From Streptococcus pseudopneumoniae (GTDB lineage Bacteria > Bacillota > Bacilli > Lactobacillales > Streptococcaceae), in the NCBI RefSeq assembly GCF_001068775.1, contig NZ_JWAJ01000075.1, positions 1 to 41,190 on the forward strand: a stretch of 41,190 nt of DNA, read 5' to 3'. A model generated the notes under the pieces. The model made no database searches and was not told where the DNA came from. It worked only from the letters and a program-made list of their open reading frames with translations. The position numbers and the translations under genes were made by a program. Shown here piece after piece: positions 30,159 through 38,898 of the stretch (position 1 is its first letter; every line of letters begins with the position of its first letter).

Positions 30159-33100
30159 TTATTCTTGTTCAGCAGCTTCTTCTGTTTCTTCCGCTTTTGC
30201 TTCTTTCTCAGCTTCTTCAGCTTCAAAGGCTGCTTTAGCCTCTTGGGCTGCTTTTTCGCGGGCTTTTTCAAGATCATCTACGTGGATGACATCTTCGTCC
30301 ATTCCTTCATCCAAGTCACGAAGTTCCACTTCTTGGTCATCTTCGTCAAGGACACGCATGTCAAGACCAAGAGATTGCAATTCTTTCACAAGAACTCGGA
30401 AGGATTCTGGAACACCTGGTTTTGGAATTGGTTTTCCTTTTGTAATAGCCTCATAAGCTTTCAAACGTCCGTTAATATCGTCAGACTTGTAAGTCAAGAT
30501 TTCTTGAAGGACATTTGATGCACCGTAGGCTTCAAGAGCCCAAACCTCCATCTCACCGAAACGTTGTCCACCAAACTGAGCTTTACCTCCGAGTGGTTGT
30601 TGGGTAACAGTTGAGTAAGGTCCGACTGAACGCGCGTGCAATTTATCGTCAACCATGTGGTGGAGTTTGATCATGTACATGACTCCGACAGAAACACGGT
30701 TATCGAACGGTTCCCCAGTACGGCCATCGTAAAGGATCGTTTTGGCATCACTATCCATACCAGCTTCTTTAACAGTTGACCAAAGATCTTCAGAACTTGC
30801 TCCGTCAAAGACTGGTGTTGCGATGTGAATACCAAGGGTACGAGCTGCCATACCAAGGTGGAGCTCCATAACCTGACCGATATTCATACGTGATGGCACC
30901 CCAAGTGGGTTCAACATGATGTCGACTGGAGTTCCGTCTGGAAGGTAAGGCATGTCTTCTACAGGAACGATACGAGAGACAACCCCTTTGTTTCCATGAC
31001 GTCCGGCCATCTTATCTCCGACCTTGATCTTACGTTTTTGAGCGATGTAAACGCGAACCAGCATATTCACACCTGATTGTAATTCATCACCATTTGCACG
31101 TGTAAAGATCTTAACATCACGAACGACACCATCAGCTCCGTGTGGTACACGAAGAGAAGTGTCACGTACTTCACGAGATTTGTCTCCGAAGATAGCGTGC
31201 AAGAGTCGTTCTTCAGCTGAAAGGTCTTTCTCACCCTTAGGCGTTACTTTACCTACAAGGATATCCCCTTCTTTAACTTCAGCACCGATACGGATAATAC
31301 CCATTTCGTCAAGATCTTTAAGGGCATCTTCACCAACGTTTGGAATTTCACGAGTGATTTCTTCAGGCCCAAGCTTTGTATCGCGTGTTTCTGATTCGTA
31401 TTCTTCAAGGTGGACAGATGTATACACATCATCTTTAACCAAGCGTTCGCTCATGATAACGGCATCCTCGAAGTTGTAACCTTCCCAAGTCATGTAGGCA
31501 ACGATTGGGTTTTGTCCAAGCGCCATTTCTCCATTTTCCATAGAAGGTCCGTCAGCGATGAAATCACCTTTTTCAACGATATCGCCAACTTTTACGAGAG
31601 TACGTTGGTTGTAGGCAGTACCTGAGTTTGAACGACGGAATTTTTGGATGTGGTAAACATCCAATGAACCATCTTCACGACGAACTTCTACCTTGTCAGC
31701 ATCTGCATAGGTAACCTTACCACCATGTTGTGCAATAACTGCAGCTCCTGAATCGTGGGCTGCTTGGTATTCCATACCAGTACCAACGTAAGGTGCTTTG
31801 GGATCAATCAATGGTACAGCCTGACGTTGCATGTTGGCTCCCATAAGGGCACGGTTGGAGTCGTCGTTTTCCAAGAAAGGAATACATGCTGTCGCAACGG
31901 CAACTACCTGCTTAGGAGAAACGTCCATGTAATCAACGCTTGATGCTGGATATTCTTGGTTAACCCCTTGGTGACGTCCCATGACAACTTTTTCAGTAAA
32001 AGTGCCATCTGCGTTCAATTTAGAGTTAGCCTGCGCTACTGTGAACTCATCTTCTTCATCGGCTGTCAACCAGACGATTTCGTTGGTTACTTTGCCTGTT
32101 TCACGGTCAACCTTACGGTATGGTGTTTGAATGAAACCATACTTGTTGAGGTGTCCGTATGAAGACAAGTTGTTGATCAAACCGATGTTTGGTCCCTCAG
32201 GTGTTTCAATCGGACACATACGACCATAGTGAGTGTAGTGCACGTCACGCACTTCATATCCAGCGCGGTCACGTGTCAAACCACCAGGTCCTAAGGCAGA
32301 CAAACGACGTTTGTGTGACAACTCAGAAAGCGGGTTGTGTTGGTCCATGAACTGTGACAATTGAGAAGAACCAAAGAATTCTTTGATTGCTGCAGTTACT
32401 GGACGGATATTGATAATTTGTTGTGGTGTTAGTACTTCGTTATCTTGAACAGACATACGTTCACGAACGTTACGTTCCATACGAGAAAGTCCTAGACGTA
32501 CTTGGTTAGCAAGCAATTCACCAACCGCACGGATACGACGGTTCCCAAGATGGTCGATATCGTCCACACGACCAATACCTTCTGCTAAGTTTAGGAAGTA
32601 ACTCATCTCAGCCAAGATATCTGCAGGTGTTACAATACGAACTTTATCATCTGGATTTGCATTACCGATGATTGTTACAACACGGTCTGGGTCAGTTGGT
32701 GCAACAACCTTGAATTTTTGAAGAACAACTGGCTCTGTTACTACAGCAGCATCATTTGGAATGTAGACAATCTTGTTCAAGTCGCCATCCAAATGACTTT
32801 CGATACTTTCAATAACGCTGCGAGTCATAACTGTCCCAGCTTCTACCAAGATTTCACCAGTTTCAGGATCTACCAATGGCTCTGCAATAGTTTGGTTGAG
32901 CAAACGTGTTTTAACATTGAGTTTTTTATTGATTTTGTAACGACCAACTGCTGCCAAGTCATAACGACGTGGGTCAAAGAAACGAGCCACTAGCAAGCTA
33001 CGTGAGCTTTCAGCAGTCTTAGGCTCACCTGGACGAAGACGTTCGTAAATTTCTTTCAAGGCTTCGTCTGTACGAGAGTCCATTGGGTTCTTGTGGATAT

Positions 33101-33770
33101 CTTTTTCAACAGTGTTGCGAACAAGGTCGCTGTCACCAAAGATATCAAAGATTTCGTCATCACCTGAGAAACCAAGCGCACGAACCAAGGTCGTAAATGG
33201 AATCTTACGAGTACGGTCGATACGAGTATAGGCGATGTCTTTTGAGTCGCTTTCAAGCTCTAACCAAGCTCCACGGTTAGGGATTACAGTTGAACCGTAG
33301 CCCACTTTACCATTTTTGTCTACCTTATCATTAAAGTAAACACCTGGAGAACGAACCAACTGTGATACGATGATACGCTCACCACCATTGATGATGAAGG
33401 TACCCATCTCAGTCATGATTGGGAAGTCACCAAAGAAGACTTCCTGTGTCTTGATTTCGCCAGTTTCTTTGTTAATCAAGCGGAAGGTTACAAAGATAGG
33501 TGCTGAGTAGCTAGCATCGTGGATACGAGCTTCTTCTAGCGTGTATTTTGGTTCCTTGATTTCATATCCAACAAATTCCAACTCCATTGTGTCTGTGAAG
33601 TTTGAAATCGGCAATACATCTTCAAATACTTCCTTCAGACCATGGTCTAGGAAATCTTTGAATGAATCAGTTTGAATTTCAATCAAATTTGGTAAGTCAA
33701 GAACTTCTTTGATTCTTGAAAAACTACGACGGGTACGATGTTTCCCGTATTGAACGTCATGTCCTGCCAA
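30159..33770 (-). CDS. rpoB: DNA-directed RNA polymerase subunit beta
   Basis: The 1203-residue beta subunit of RNA polymerase starts [20 protein letters not shown]. The rifampicin-binding cluster reads [20 protein letters not shown] then [11 protein letters not shown], with the Asp, His and Ser/Ala positions that are mutated in resistant strains in wild-type state, so rifampicin susceptibility is expected from this gene. Other landmarks are [17 protein letters not shown] and [13 protein letters not shown] (catalytic-site Lys/His). The Ala/Glu-rich C-terminal tail is normal in streptococci. The gene is the first of the rpoB-rpoC operon, with a long leader carrying a hairpin (33931-33968). Confidence 0.98.
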   Translation of the reverse strand: MAGHDVQYGKHRTRRSFSRIKEVLDLPNLIEIQTDSFKDFLDHGLKEVFEDVLPISNFTDTMELEFVGYEIKEPKYTLEEARIHDASYSAPIFVTFRLINKETGEIKTQEVFFGDFPIMTEMGTFIINGGERIIVSQLVRSPGVYFNDKVDKNGKVGYGSTVIPNRGAWLELESDSKDIAYTRIDRTRKIPFTTLVRALGFSGDDEIFDIFGDSDLVRNTVEKDIHKNPMDSRTDEALKEIYERLRPGEPKTAESSRSLLVARFFDPRRYDLAAVGRYKINKKLNVKTRLLNQTIAEPLVDPETGEILVEAGTVMTRSVIESIESHLDGDLNKIVYIPNDAAVVTEPVVLQKFKVVAPTDPDRVVTIIGNANPDDKVRIVTPADILAEMSYFLNLAEGIGRVDDIDHLGNRRIRAVGELLANQVRLGLSRMERNVRERMSVQDNEVLTPQQIINIRPVTAAIKEFFGSSQLSQFMDQHNPLSELSHKRRLSALGPGGLTRDRAGYEVRDVHYTHYGRMCPIETPEGPNIGLINNLSSYGHLNKYGFIQTPYRKVDRETGKVTNEIVWLTADEEDEFTVAQANSKLNADGTFTEKVVMGRHQGVNQEYPASSVDYMDVSPKQVVAVATACIPFLENDDSNRALMGANMQRQAVPLIDPKAPYVGTGMEYQAAHDSGAAVIAQHGGKVTYADADKVEVRREDGSLDVYHIQKFRRSNSGTAYNQRTLVKVGDIVEKGDFIADGPSMENGEMALGQNPIVAYMTWEGYNFEDAVIMSERLVKDDVYTSVHLEEYESETRDTKLGPEEITREIPNVGEDALKDLDEMGIIRIGAEVKEGDILVGKVTPKGEKDLSAEERLLHAIFGDKSREVRDTSLRVPHGADGVVRDVKIFTRANGDELQSGVNMLVRVYIAQKRKIKVGDKMAGRHGNKGVVSRIVPVEDMPYLPDGTPVDIMLNPLGVPSRMNIGQVMELHLGMAARTLGIHIATPVFDGASSEDLWSTVKEAGMDSDAKTILYDGRTGEPFDNRVSVGVMYMIKLHHMVDDKLHARSVGPYSTVTQQPLGGKAQFGGQRFGEMEVWALEAYGASNVLQEILTYKSDDINGRLKAYEAITKGKPIPKPGVPESFRVLVKELQSLGLDMRVLDEDDQEVELRDLDEGMDEDVIHVDDLEKAREKAAQEAKAAFEAEEAEKEAKAEETEEAAEQE

Positions 33771-33930
33771 GATGATTCTCCTTTAAAATAAAGTTTCAAG
33801 CCTAGTCGTCTAGGCCTTTCTAATCGTCATATGGTTGTAAAACCCCTATCACCGTGTCCTCTTGATGAATTTTCAGAATCTTTAAGTCTTTGTTACAAAT
33901 GTTCGAAATCCTGAAAAAAAGCACAAAAAG

Positions 33931-33968
33931 AGCAGCTAAATCTGACTTTTTCAGAAGATTTAACTGCT
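33931..33968 (-). terminator. Attenuator-like hairpin in the rpoB leader
   Basis: On the minus strand AGCAGTTAAATC pairs with GATTTAGCTGCT (one G-T) around a 14-nt loop, followed at once by CTTTTTG and, after a few bases, a longer T-run. It lies between the rpoB promoter (34024-34052) and the start codon, so it can terminate most transcripts before rpoB. Nothing else is coding in 33771-34138. Confidence 0.7.
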
Positions 33969-34023
33969 GTGAGCCTTGTCCGGACAATATTTCAGACAAA
34001 ACCTACGACAAATGATTATTCAT

Positions 34024-34052
34024 ATTATACCCTATTTAGCTAGATTTTTCAA
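34024..34052 (-). promoter_or_regulatory. rpoB-rpoC promoter
   Basis: TTGAAA (34052-34047), 17-bp spacer, TATAAT (34029-34024). The start is about 245 nt before the rpoB ATG, giving an unusually long leader. Confidence 0.8.
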
Positions 34053-34138
34053 GGTCTTTTAAAGATTTTTCTCTTCCTTAAATCCGTTAATTATCAGCAT
34101 CTTTCTTTGAAAAACTAAGTCCATATTTAGGAAAACGC

Positions 34139-34167
34139 TTGCCTTAACTATTTCCTCATGCTATACT
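34139..34167 (+). promoter_or_regulatory. lppC promoter
   Basis: TTGCCT (34139-34144), 17-bp spacer ending TGC, TATACT (34162-34167): extended -10, 31 nt before the lppC start. Confidence 0.75.
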
Positions 34168-34198
34168 GTTATTGAAATTAATAGACAGGAGACATTTT

Positions 34199-35056
34199 AT
34201 GAAAACAGCTAAAACCACTGTTACAGTCGTTTCTGCACTTGCATCTGTCATCTTATTGACCAGTTGCGCTACAAAATCCACAGAAACACAAACATCCGCT
34301 AATAACTCATCTGACAATCAGATTACAATGACTTACGACCAGTTACGGTCTAGAGAAAATACCATGTCAACTCTCTGGTATCAAAAAGCAGCTGAAACAA
34401 AAGCTTTGTATCTACAAGGCTATAATGTTGCTACAGATCGTCTAAAGGAATTACTGAAAACAGAATCAGACAAGCCTTATTCGATTGTTTTGGACTTGGA
34501 TGAAACAGTCTTAGACAACAGTCCTTACCAAGTTCAAAATGTCAAAGATGGAACAGCATTCACACCTGAAAATTGGGATGTTTGGGTCCAAAAAGCTGCA
34601 GCTAAAGCCGTCCCAGGTGCTAAAGATTTTCTTCAGTTTGCCGATCAAAATGGTGTCCAAATCTACTATATTTCTGACCGCTCAGTTGACCAAGTAGATG
34701 CTACCATTAAAAATCTAGAAAATGAAGGTATCCCTGTACAGGGACGTGACCATCTCATGTTCCTAGAGAGTGGTGTAAAATCTAAAGAAGGTCGTCGCCA
34801 AGCTGTTCAAGAAAAAACAAATCTTGTGTTACTATTTGGTGATAACCTTGTAGACTTTGCAGATTTTTCTAAAACTTCTGAAGCTGATCGTGACAAACAA
34901 CTTGAAGAATTGCAAAAAGAATTTGGCGAAAAATTCATCATCTTCCCAAATCCAATGTATGGATCATGGGAAACAGCAGTTTACGGTGGTAACAAACTAG
35001 ATGCCAAGGGACAAGTAGAAGAACGCGAAAAAACTTTACAAGGCTTTGACAAATAA
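34199..35056 (+). CDS. lppC: Acid phosphatase lipoprotein, 5'-nucleotidase e(P4) family
   Basis: The 285-residue surface lipoprotein hydrolyses phosphomonoesters at acidic pH; related e(P4) proteins release nucleosides or nicotinamide riboside for uptake. The signal peptide ends in lipobox LTSC (Cys23). HAD catalytic motif I, DLDETVLDN, starts at about residue 99; motif II-like YYISDRS and the motif IV-like LLFGDNLVDFAD are present. It starts at ATG 34199 behind AGGAG, 31 nt from a clear promoter; the extra codons to 34172 would be in the leader. It is monocistronic, convergent with the adc operon, sharing a bidirectional terminator. Confidence 0.92.
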   Translation: MKTAKTTVTVVSALASVILLTSCATKSTETQTSANNSSDNQITMTYDQLRSRENTMSTLWYQKAAETKALYLQGYNVATDRLKELLKTESDKPYSIVLDLDETVLDNSPYQVQNVKDGTAFTPENWDVWVQKAAAKAVPGAKDFLQFADQNGVQIYYISDRSVDQVDATIKNLENEGIPVQGRDHLMFLESGVKSKEGRRQAVQEKTNLVLLFGDNLVDFADFSKTSEADRDKQLEELQKEFGEKFIIFPNPMYGSWETAVYGGNKLDAKGQVEEREKTLQGFDK

Positions 35057-35129
35057 AGTAAGCTTGAAACTGAATAAATTTATAAGCACATAAATAGGGA
35101 CAATGGCTCTTTAACTTACAAAACTCAAA

Positions 35130-35182
35130 AAAAGCGGACAAGAGAGGATTCTGATAACCAGAAAACTTTCCTGTCCGCTTTT
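35130..35182. terminator. Bidirectional terminator between lppC and adcA
   Basis: AAAAGCGGACA (35130-35140) pairs perfectly with TGTCCGCTTTT (35172-35182), extended by partial pairing inside. A/T runs on both sides serve the convergent lppC (+) and adcA (-) transcripts. Confidence 0.88.
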
Positions 35183-35199
35183 ATCATGTGATTCGTATC

Positions 35200-36702
35200 T
35201 TAATGAGCCAACATTTCTTGGGCAATTTCTTGACCAGATAAGCCATCTGGATAATAGGTTGGCCAATTATCCATCTCTTCAAAGAGGGCTTCTTGGCTCG
35301 TGCCTCCAAAGAAGATATGGAAATGTCCAGTCTTAACTGGTGCGATATTATGGTCGCTAAACTGAACATACTTAAATTGTCCAGCGTTTTCATCTGTCGT
35401 TTCAAAGAGGTAGCGAACACCTCGATTGCCTTTCTTATAAGTCAAGATTTTCTTGCCAACATACTTGTAAGTATATTTCTTACTTTGGTCGCCTTGGATA
35501 AATTCCATGGTGTTATCCGTAATGTTAATCTTGGTCACATCTGTTTGATAACCTTTTTGATAGTAAGCTTTATACTCATCCTTGGTCATCTTGCCAGTCA
35601 ATTTAGCCTTATAGTCAAAGACTTGATCAAGAGTACCATTTTCAAGGAAAGGATAAACAGACTGCCAGTTACCAGTATAGTCACTCAAGGTGCGATCCTT
35701 AACATCTGCATCCTCAAAGTAACCATTTTGAACTGTTTTAGTTTCCTCAGCTTTTTCTGGCTCAATTTCTGCCCCTGCCTGGTCAGTTGTTTGCTTGAGG
35801 GCCTTGAGATTTTTCTCCATGATAGAGATATAGTTCTCGCCGTCCTTCATATCCTCTTCGGTCAAGCTTTCCAGAGGATTCAGAACGTCTAACTTAACTC
35901 CTGTTTCTTTTGAAAGAGTATTAGCTAGAGCTTGTGAGGCATTTTCTTCAAAGTAGATATAAGAGATCTTGTTCTTCTTGATATATTCGGTCAATTCTGC
36001 CAAGCGGCTTGCTGAGGGTTCCGCATCTGGCGAAAGCCCAGAGATAGAGACTTGAGTGAGTCCGTAGTCCAAGGCAAGATAACGAAAGGCAGCGTGCTGA
36101 GTCACAAAACTCTTTTGTTTAGCGCTAGAAAGTCCTTCAATATAGGCCTTGTCCAGAGCTTGCAATTTCTCGATATAGGCAGCTGCATTTTGCTCAAAGG
36201 TTGTTTTTTTATCAGGATAGTCAGCTGATAAACTGTCACGAATGTGCTCTACAAGCTTAATGGCACGCGCAGGAGACAACCAGACGTGAGGATCATACTC
36301 GTGATGATGACCTTCTTCACCATGGTCATGGTCCTCCTCTTCTTCACTTCCTGGAAGAAGCAACATATCCCCAGTCGCCTTGATTGTTTTTACTTTTTTC
36401 GCATCTAGGGAATCTAACAATTTGGGAACCCAAGTTTCCATGTTTTCGTTCTCATACACAAAGGCGTCGGCGTCTTGGATTTTAGCGACTGCCTTAGGAG
36501 ATGGTTCATAATCATGTGGTTCTGTCCCTGCCCCAATCAAGAGCTCGACATTGGCTGTATCGCCTGCTACTTGCTCGGTAAATTCGTAGACAGGGTAGAA
36601 TGTTGTGACGATATTTAATTTCCCATTTGCCTGTTTTTGATTGGAACAAGCCACTAAGAATACCGTCACGAGACTTGCCAAAAGTAGGCCTAGTTTTTTC
36701 AT
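35200..36702 (-). CDS. adcA: Zinc ABC transporter substrate-binding lipoprotein AdcA (ZnuA-ZinT fusion)
   Basis: The 500-residue surface lipoprotein captures Zn2+ for AdcCB. Signal peptide with lipobox LVAC (Cys19). The ZnuA-like domain (about 28-310) has the metal ligand His63 (EPHDYEPS) and a His/Asp/Glu-rich loop at about 125-139 ending YDPHV. The C-terminal ZinT domain (about 325-500) contains LSDYTGNWQSVYP and GHFHIFFGG with the metal-binding His cluster. The two-domain layout is standard for streptococcal AdcA. It is the last gene of adcRCBA, 8 bp after adcB. Confidence 0.96.
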   Translation of the reverse strand: MKKLGLLLASLVTVFLVACSNQKQANGKLNIVTTFYPVYEFTEQVAGDTANVELLIGAGTEPHDYEPSPKAVAKIQDADAFVYENENMETWVPKLLDSLDAKKVKTIKATGDMLLLPGSEEEEDHDHGEEGHHHEYDPHVWLSPARAIKLVEHIRDSLSADYPDKKTTFEQNAAAYIEKLQALDKAYIEGLSSAKQKSFVTQHAAFRYLALDYGLTQVSISGLSPDAEPSASRLAELTEYIKKNKISYIYFEENASQALANTLSKETGVKLDVLNPLESLTEEDMKDGENYISIMEKNLKALKQTTDQAGAEIEPEKAEETKTVQNGYFEDADVKDRTLSDYTGNWQSVYPFLENGTLDQVFDYKAKLTGKMTKDEYKAYYQKGYQTDVTKINITDNTMEFIQGDQSKKYTYKYVGKKILTYKKGNRGVRYLFETTDENAGQFKYVQFSDHNIAPVKTGHFHIFFGGTSQEALFEEMDNWPTYYPDGLSGQEIAQEMLAH

Positions 36703-36710
36703 TTTTTCTC

Positions 36711-37517
36711 CTATTTGATAAAACGTTTGAGTAAGCTGACTAACAAGAAGACAACTACAAAGATAAGGGTGATACTTGCACTCGGTGGTGTCTCTGCATA
36801 ATAGGAAATATAAAGTCCTGCCACCATGCCTAGAAAACCAATAACGCTGGCAAGAATCATCACCGAACTAAAGTTCTTCCCTAAACGCAAAGCGATACTA
36901 GCTGGCAAGACCATGATAGTCGATACCAAAAGTGCTCCCGCTGCTGGGATCATGAGGGCAATAGCCACACCCGTTACCATGTTAAAGAGAATAGACATGG
37001 TACGCACTGGAAGACCATCTACAAAAGCTGTATCCTCATCAAAAGTTAGAATATACATGGGTCTTAAAAAGAGGAAGGTCAGGATTAAAACAACCGCCGC
37101 AATGACAAAGAGCCCAATGACCTGCTCTTGACTAATGGTCACGATAGAACCAAAAAGATACTGATCCAGACTCATCGAACTAGAACTCTTGCCCTTACTC
37201 ATCACAATAAGTGAAACTGCAAGTCCTGTAGACATGAGAATGGCTGTCCCAATCTCCATAAAGCTCTTATAAACCGTACGCAAGTATTCAAGAAAGACCG
37301 CCGCAATCAAGACAATAGCAATAGTTGAGATGGTCGGAGAAATCCCCAAAACCAAGCCAAAGGCAACACCCGAAAGCGAGACGTGACTGAGAGTGTCGCT
37401 CATGAGACTTTGACGGCGCAAGATTAGAAAAGTTCCAAGAACTGGTGAAAAGAGACTCATGGCAATAACTGCCAAAAAGGCTCGCTGCATAAAATCATAA
37501 GACAGTAGATTAAGCAT
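36711..37517 (-). CDS. adcB: Zinc ABC transporter permease AdcB
   Basis: The 268-residue ABC-3 type permease has about eight transmembrane helices. The ABC-3 family segments [20 protein letters not shown] and [19 protein letters not shown] are recognisable. The start at ATG 37517 ([14 protein letters not shown]) has AGGAGG six bases upstream and overlaps the adcC stop by 8 bp; the longer frame would run into adcC. It couples to AdcC and receives zinc from AdcA. It also serves DNA uptake and growth in zinc-poor conditions in pneumococcus (family knowledge). Confidence 0.95.
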   Translation of the reverse strand: MLNLLSYDFMQRAFLAVIAMSLFSPVLGTFLILRRQSLMSDTLSHVSLSGVAFGLVLGISPTISTIAIVLIAAVFLEYLRTVYKSFMEIGTAILMSTGLAVSLIVMSKGKSSSSMSLDQYLFGSIVTISQEQVIGLFVIAAVVLILTFLFLRPMYILTFDEDTAFVDGLPVRTMSILFNMVTGVAIALMIPAAGALLVSTIMVLPASIALRLGKNFSSVMILASVIGFLGMVAGLYISYYAETPPSASITLIFVVVFLLVSLLKRFIK

Positions 37518-38214
37518 GGTCCACCTCCTGATCACTTTCATGGACGTTGAAGCAACGCCATGGCGAATCTTGGTCACGAACAAGGTGGATATTACGATCT
37601 GCGTAATCCTTGACTTCTTCAGGATCGTGAGTAATCATCAAAACAGCCTTGCCATGATGGTGGGCACTATGGTGCATGAGCTCATAAAATTCATTTTTGG
37701 TGCCAGCATCCATCCCTGTCGTTGGTTCATCCAAGATAAAGATATCTGGATCTGAAGCAAACATACGTGCAATGACCGCTCTTTGCTTTTGCCCACCAGA
37801 GAGAGAACCAATGCGTTTATCCCGATGTTCCCACATGCCAACTGAGTTTAAACTAGCCTTGATGTGTTCTTCATCATGGGCATTCAAACGACGGAACCAA
37901 CCTTTTCTTGGGTAGCGACCTGATTTGACAAATTCATAAACGGTACTTGGAAAGCCTGCATTGAAACTAGCAATTTGCTGAGGAAGATAGGCAATTCTTA
38001 ATTTTTTCCCATGAATATTTGTCTTTGAGATGGTTACTTTCCCAATTCTCGGTTGTAAAATACCTAGACTAGCTTTGATAAGAGTCGTCTTAGCTGCTCC
38101 ATTTTCTCCTGTCAGTGTGACAAATTCCCCACTATCAACACTGTAATTGATATGCTCAAGAACAGGTTCCTTGTCATAATAGAAGGACAAATCCTCTACT
38201 GTGATGTATCTCAT
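37510..38214 (-). CDS. adcC: Zinc ABC transporter ATP-binding protein AdcC
   Basis: The 234-residue ATPase has Walker [13 protein letters not shown]; the second Gly of the usual GxGK is Ala, as normal in streptococcal metal transporters. Also present are a Q-loop (LPQQIASF), the signature [14 protein letters not shown], Walker [13 protein letters not shown] and an H-loop TH, with a His-rich stretch HHSAHHHG near residue 179 that may sense or buffer zinc. The start codon shares a base with the adcR stop (TAATG), giving tight coupling in the operon adcR-adcC-adcB-adcA. Confidence 0.96.
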   Translation of the reverse strand: MRYITVEDLSFYYDKEPVLEHINYSVDSGEFVTLTGENGAAKTTLIKASLGILQPRIGKVTISKTNIHGKKLRIAYLPQQIASFNAGFPSTVYEFVKSGRYPRKGWFRRLNAHDEEHIKASLNSVGMWEHRDKRIGSLSGGQKQRAVIARMFASDPDIFILDEPTTGMDAGTKNEFYELMHHSAHHHGKAVLMITHDPEEVKDYADRNIHLVRDQDSPWRCFNVHESDQEVDHA

Positions 38215-38654
38215 TACTTGATTTCTCCTACTAAAGCAGTTAAAAACCGCTGGATAATTTTTTGTTCGTTTGGTGTGAACTGAGTGGCAACCTGCTCATA
38301 AGTCGAGAGGGTATGCTCATGATGATGGTGGTGTTCCTCAGCAATTGGTCGTGCCAAGTCTGTCAATTGATAGAAGATAACGCGAGCATCCTTGGGATCC
38401 TTAGATGTCTCCAACATCCCCTCCTTGACCAAGGATTTGATAGCCTTGGTAACGGCAGCTTGACTGACATTGAGACGACGCGCTAACTCAGAGTTGGTTA
38501 GCGACTCCTCTGATAAAAGCATGAGAATATGCTCCTGGGTATTGGTCAAGGCTACATCACTGGTACAATGACCAATGAGAATTTCATGCTGATTTTCCGC
38601 CTTTAAAATAATCTCGTTTAAAAATTGATCGATATCTTTTGCCAACTGTCTCAT
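38214..38654 (-). CDS. adcR: Zinc-responsive MarR-family repressor AdcR
   Basis: The 146-residue MarR-type winged helix represses zinc-uptake genes when loaded with Zn2+. The known ligands are present: Glu24, Cys30, His42 and His108/His112 in EEHHHHHEH. The HTH is [24 protein letters not shown]. It starts at ATG 38654 behind AAAGGAG. It is the first gene of the operon and likely autorepressor through the AdcR-like box at 38818-38829. An unusual feature is the 168-nt leader containing a BOX repeat. Confidence 0.96.
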   Translation of the reverse strand: MRQLAKDIDQFLNEIILKAENQHEILIGHCTSDVALTNTQEHILMLLSEESLTNSELARRLNVSQAAVTKAIKSLVKEGMLETSKDPKDARVIFYQLTDLARPIAEEHHHHHEHTLSTYEQVATQFTPNEQKIIQRFLTALVGEIK

Positions 38655-38701
38655 GATTTGCTCCTTTCTTAGAACGGAATTTCTATAAATACAAGGTTTT
38701 C

Positions 38702-38806
38702 ATACTCTTCAAAAATCAAATTCAAACCACGTCAGCTTCGTCTTGGCGTACTCAAGTACAGCCCGCGTCTCGCTTCCTAGTTTGCTCTTTGATTTTTATT
38801 GAGTAT
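38702..38806. repeat. BOX element (boxA-boxC type) in the adcR leader
   Basis: The 105-bp element begins ATACTCTTCAAAAATCAAA and ends with the near-complementary TTTGATTTTTATTGAGTAT. The interior CACGTCAGCTTCGTCTTG resembles the conserved boxA core of mitis-group BOX repeats (the region behind the BOXA1R typing primer). It lies between the adcR promoter and its start codon, so it is transcribed as a long stem-loop. Confidence 0.82.
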
Positions 38807-38817
38807 CACACCATTCC

Positions 38818-38856
38818 TTTACTAGTTAAGTATATCACATCCAAGTAAGGAGTCAA
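38818..38856 (-). promoter_or_regulatory. adcR promoter with AdcR-type operator
   Basis: TTGACT (38856-38851), 16-bp spacer ending TGA, TATACT (38834-38829). TTAACTAGTAAA (38829-38818) matches the AdcR consensus TTAACYRGTTAA with one mismatch and covers the start site, as expected for zinc-dependent repression. Confidence 0.85.
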
Positions 38857-38859
38857 GAA

Positions 38860-38894
38860 AAAAGATGAAAACACCTGAGATGTTTTCATCTTTT
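38860..38894 (-). terminator. Terminator of the 5'-nucleotidase gene
   Basis: AAAAGATGAAAACA and TGTTTTCATCTTTT form a perfect 14-bp stem with 7-nt loop, followed on the minus strand by six T. It almost touches the adcR -35, insulating the zinc operon from read-through. Confidence 0.92.
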
Positions 38895-38898
38895 AGAA

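Noticed and set aside
26464-33770. Many plus-strand reading frames antisense to rpoB and rpoC
   Set aside because: They follow the codon structure of the long conserved genes, lack ribosome-binding sites and match nothing I recognise.
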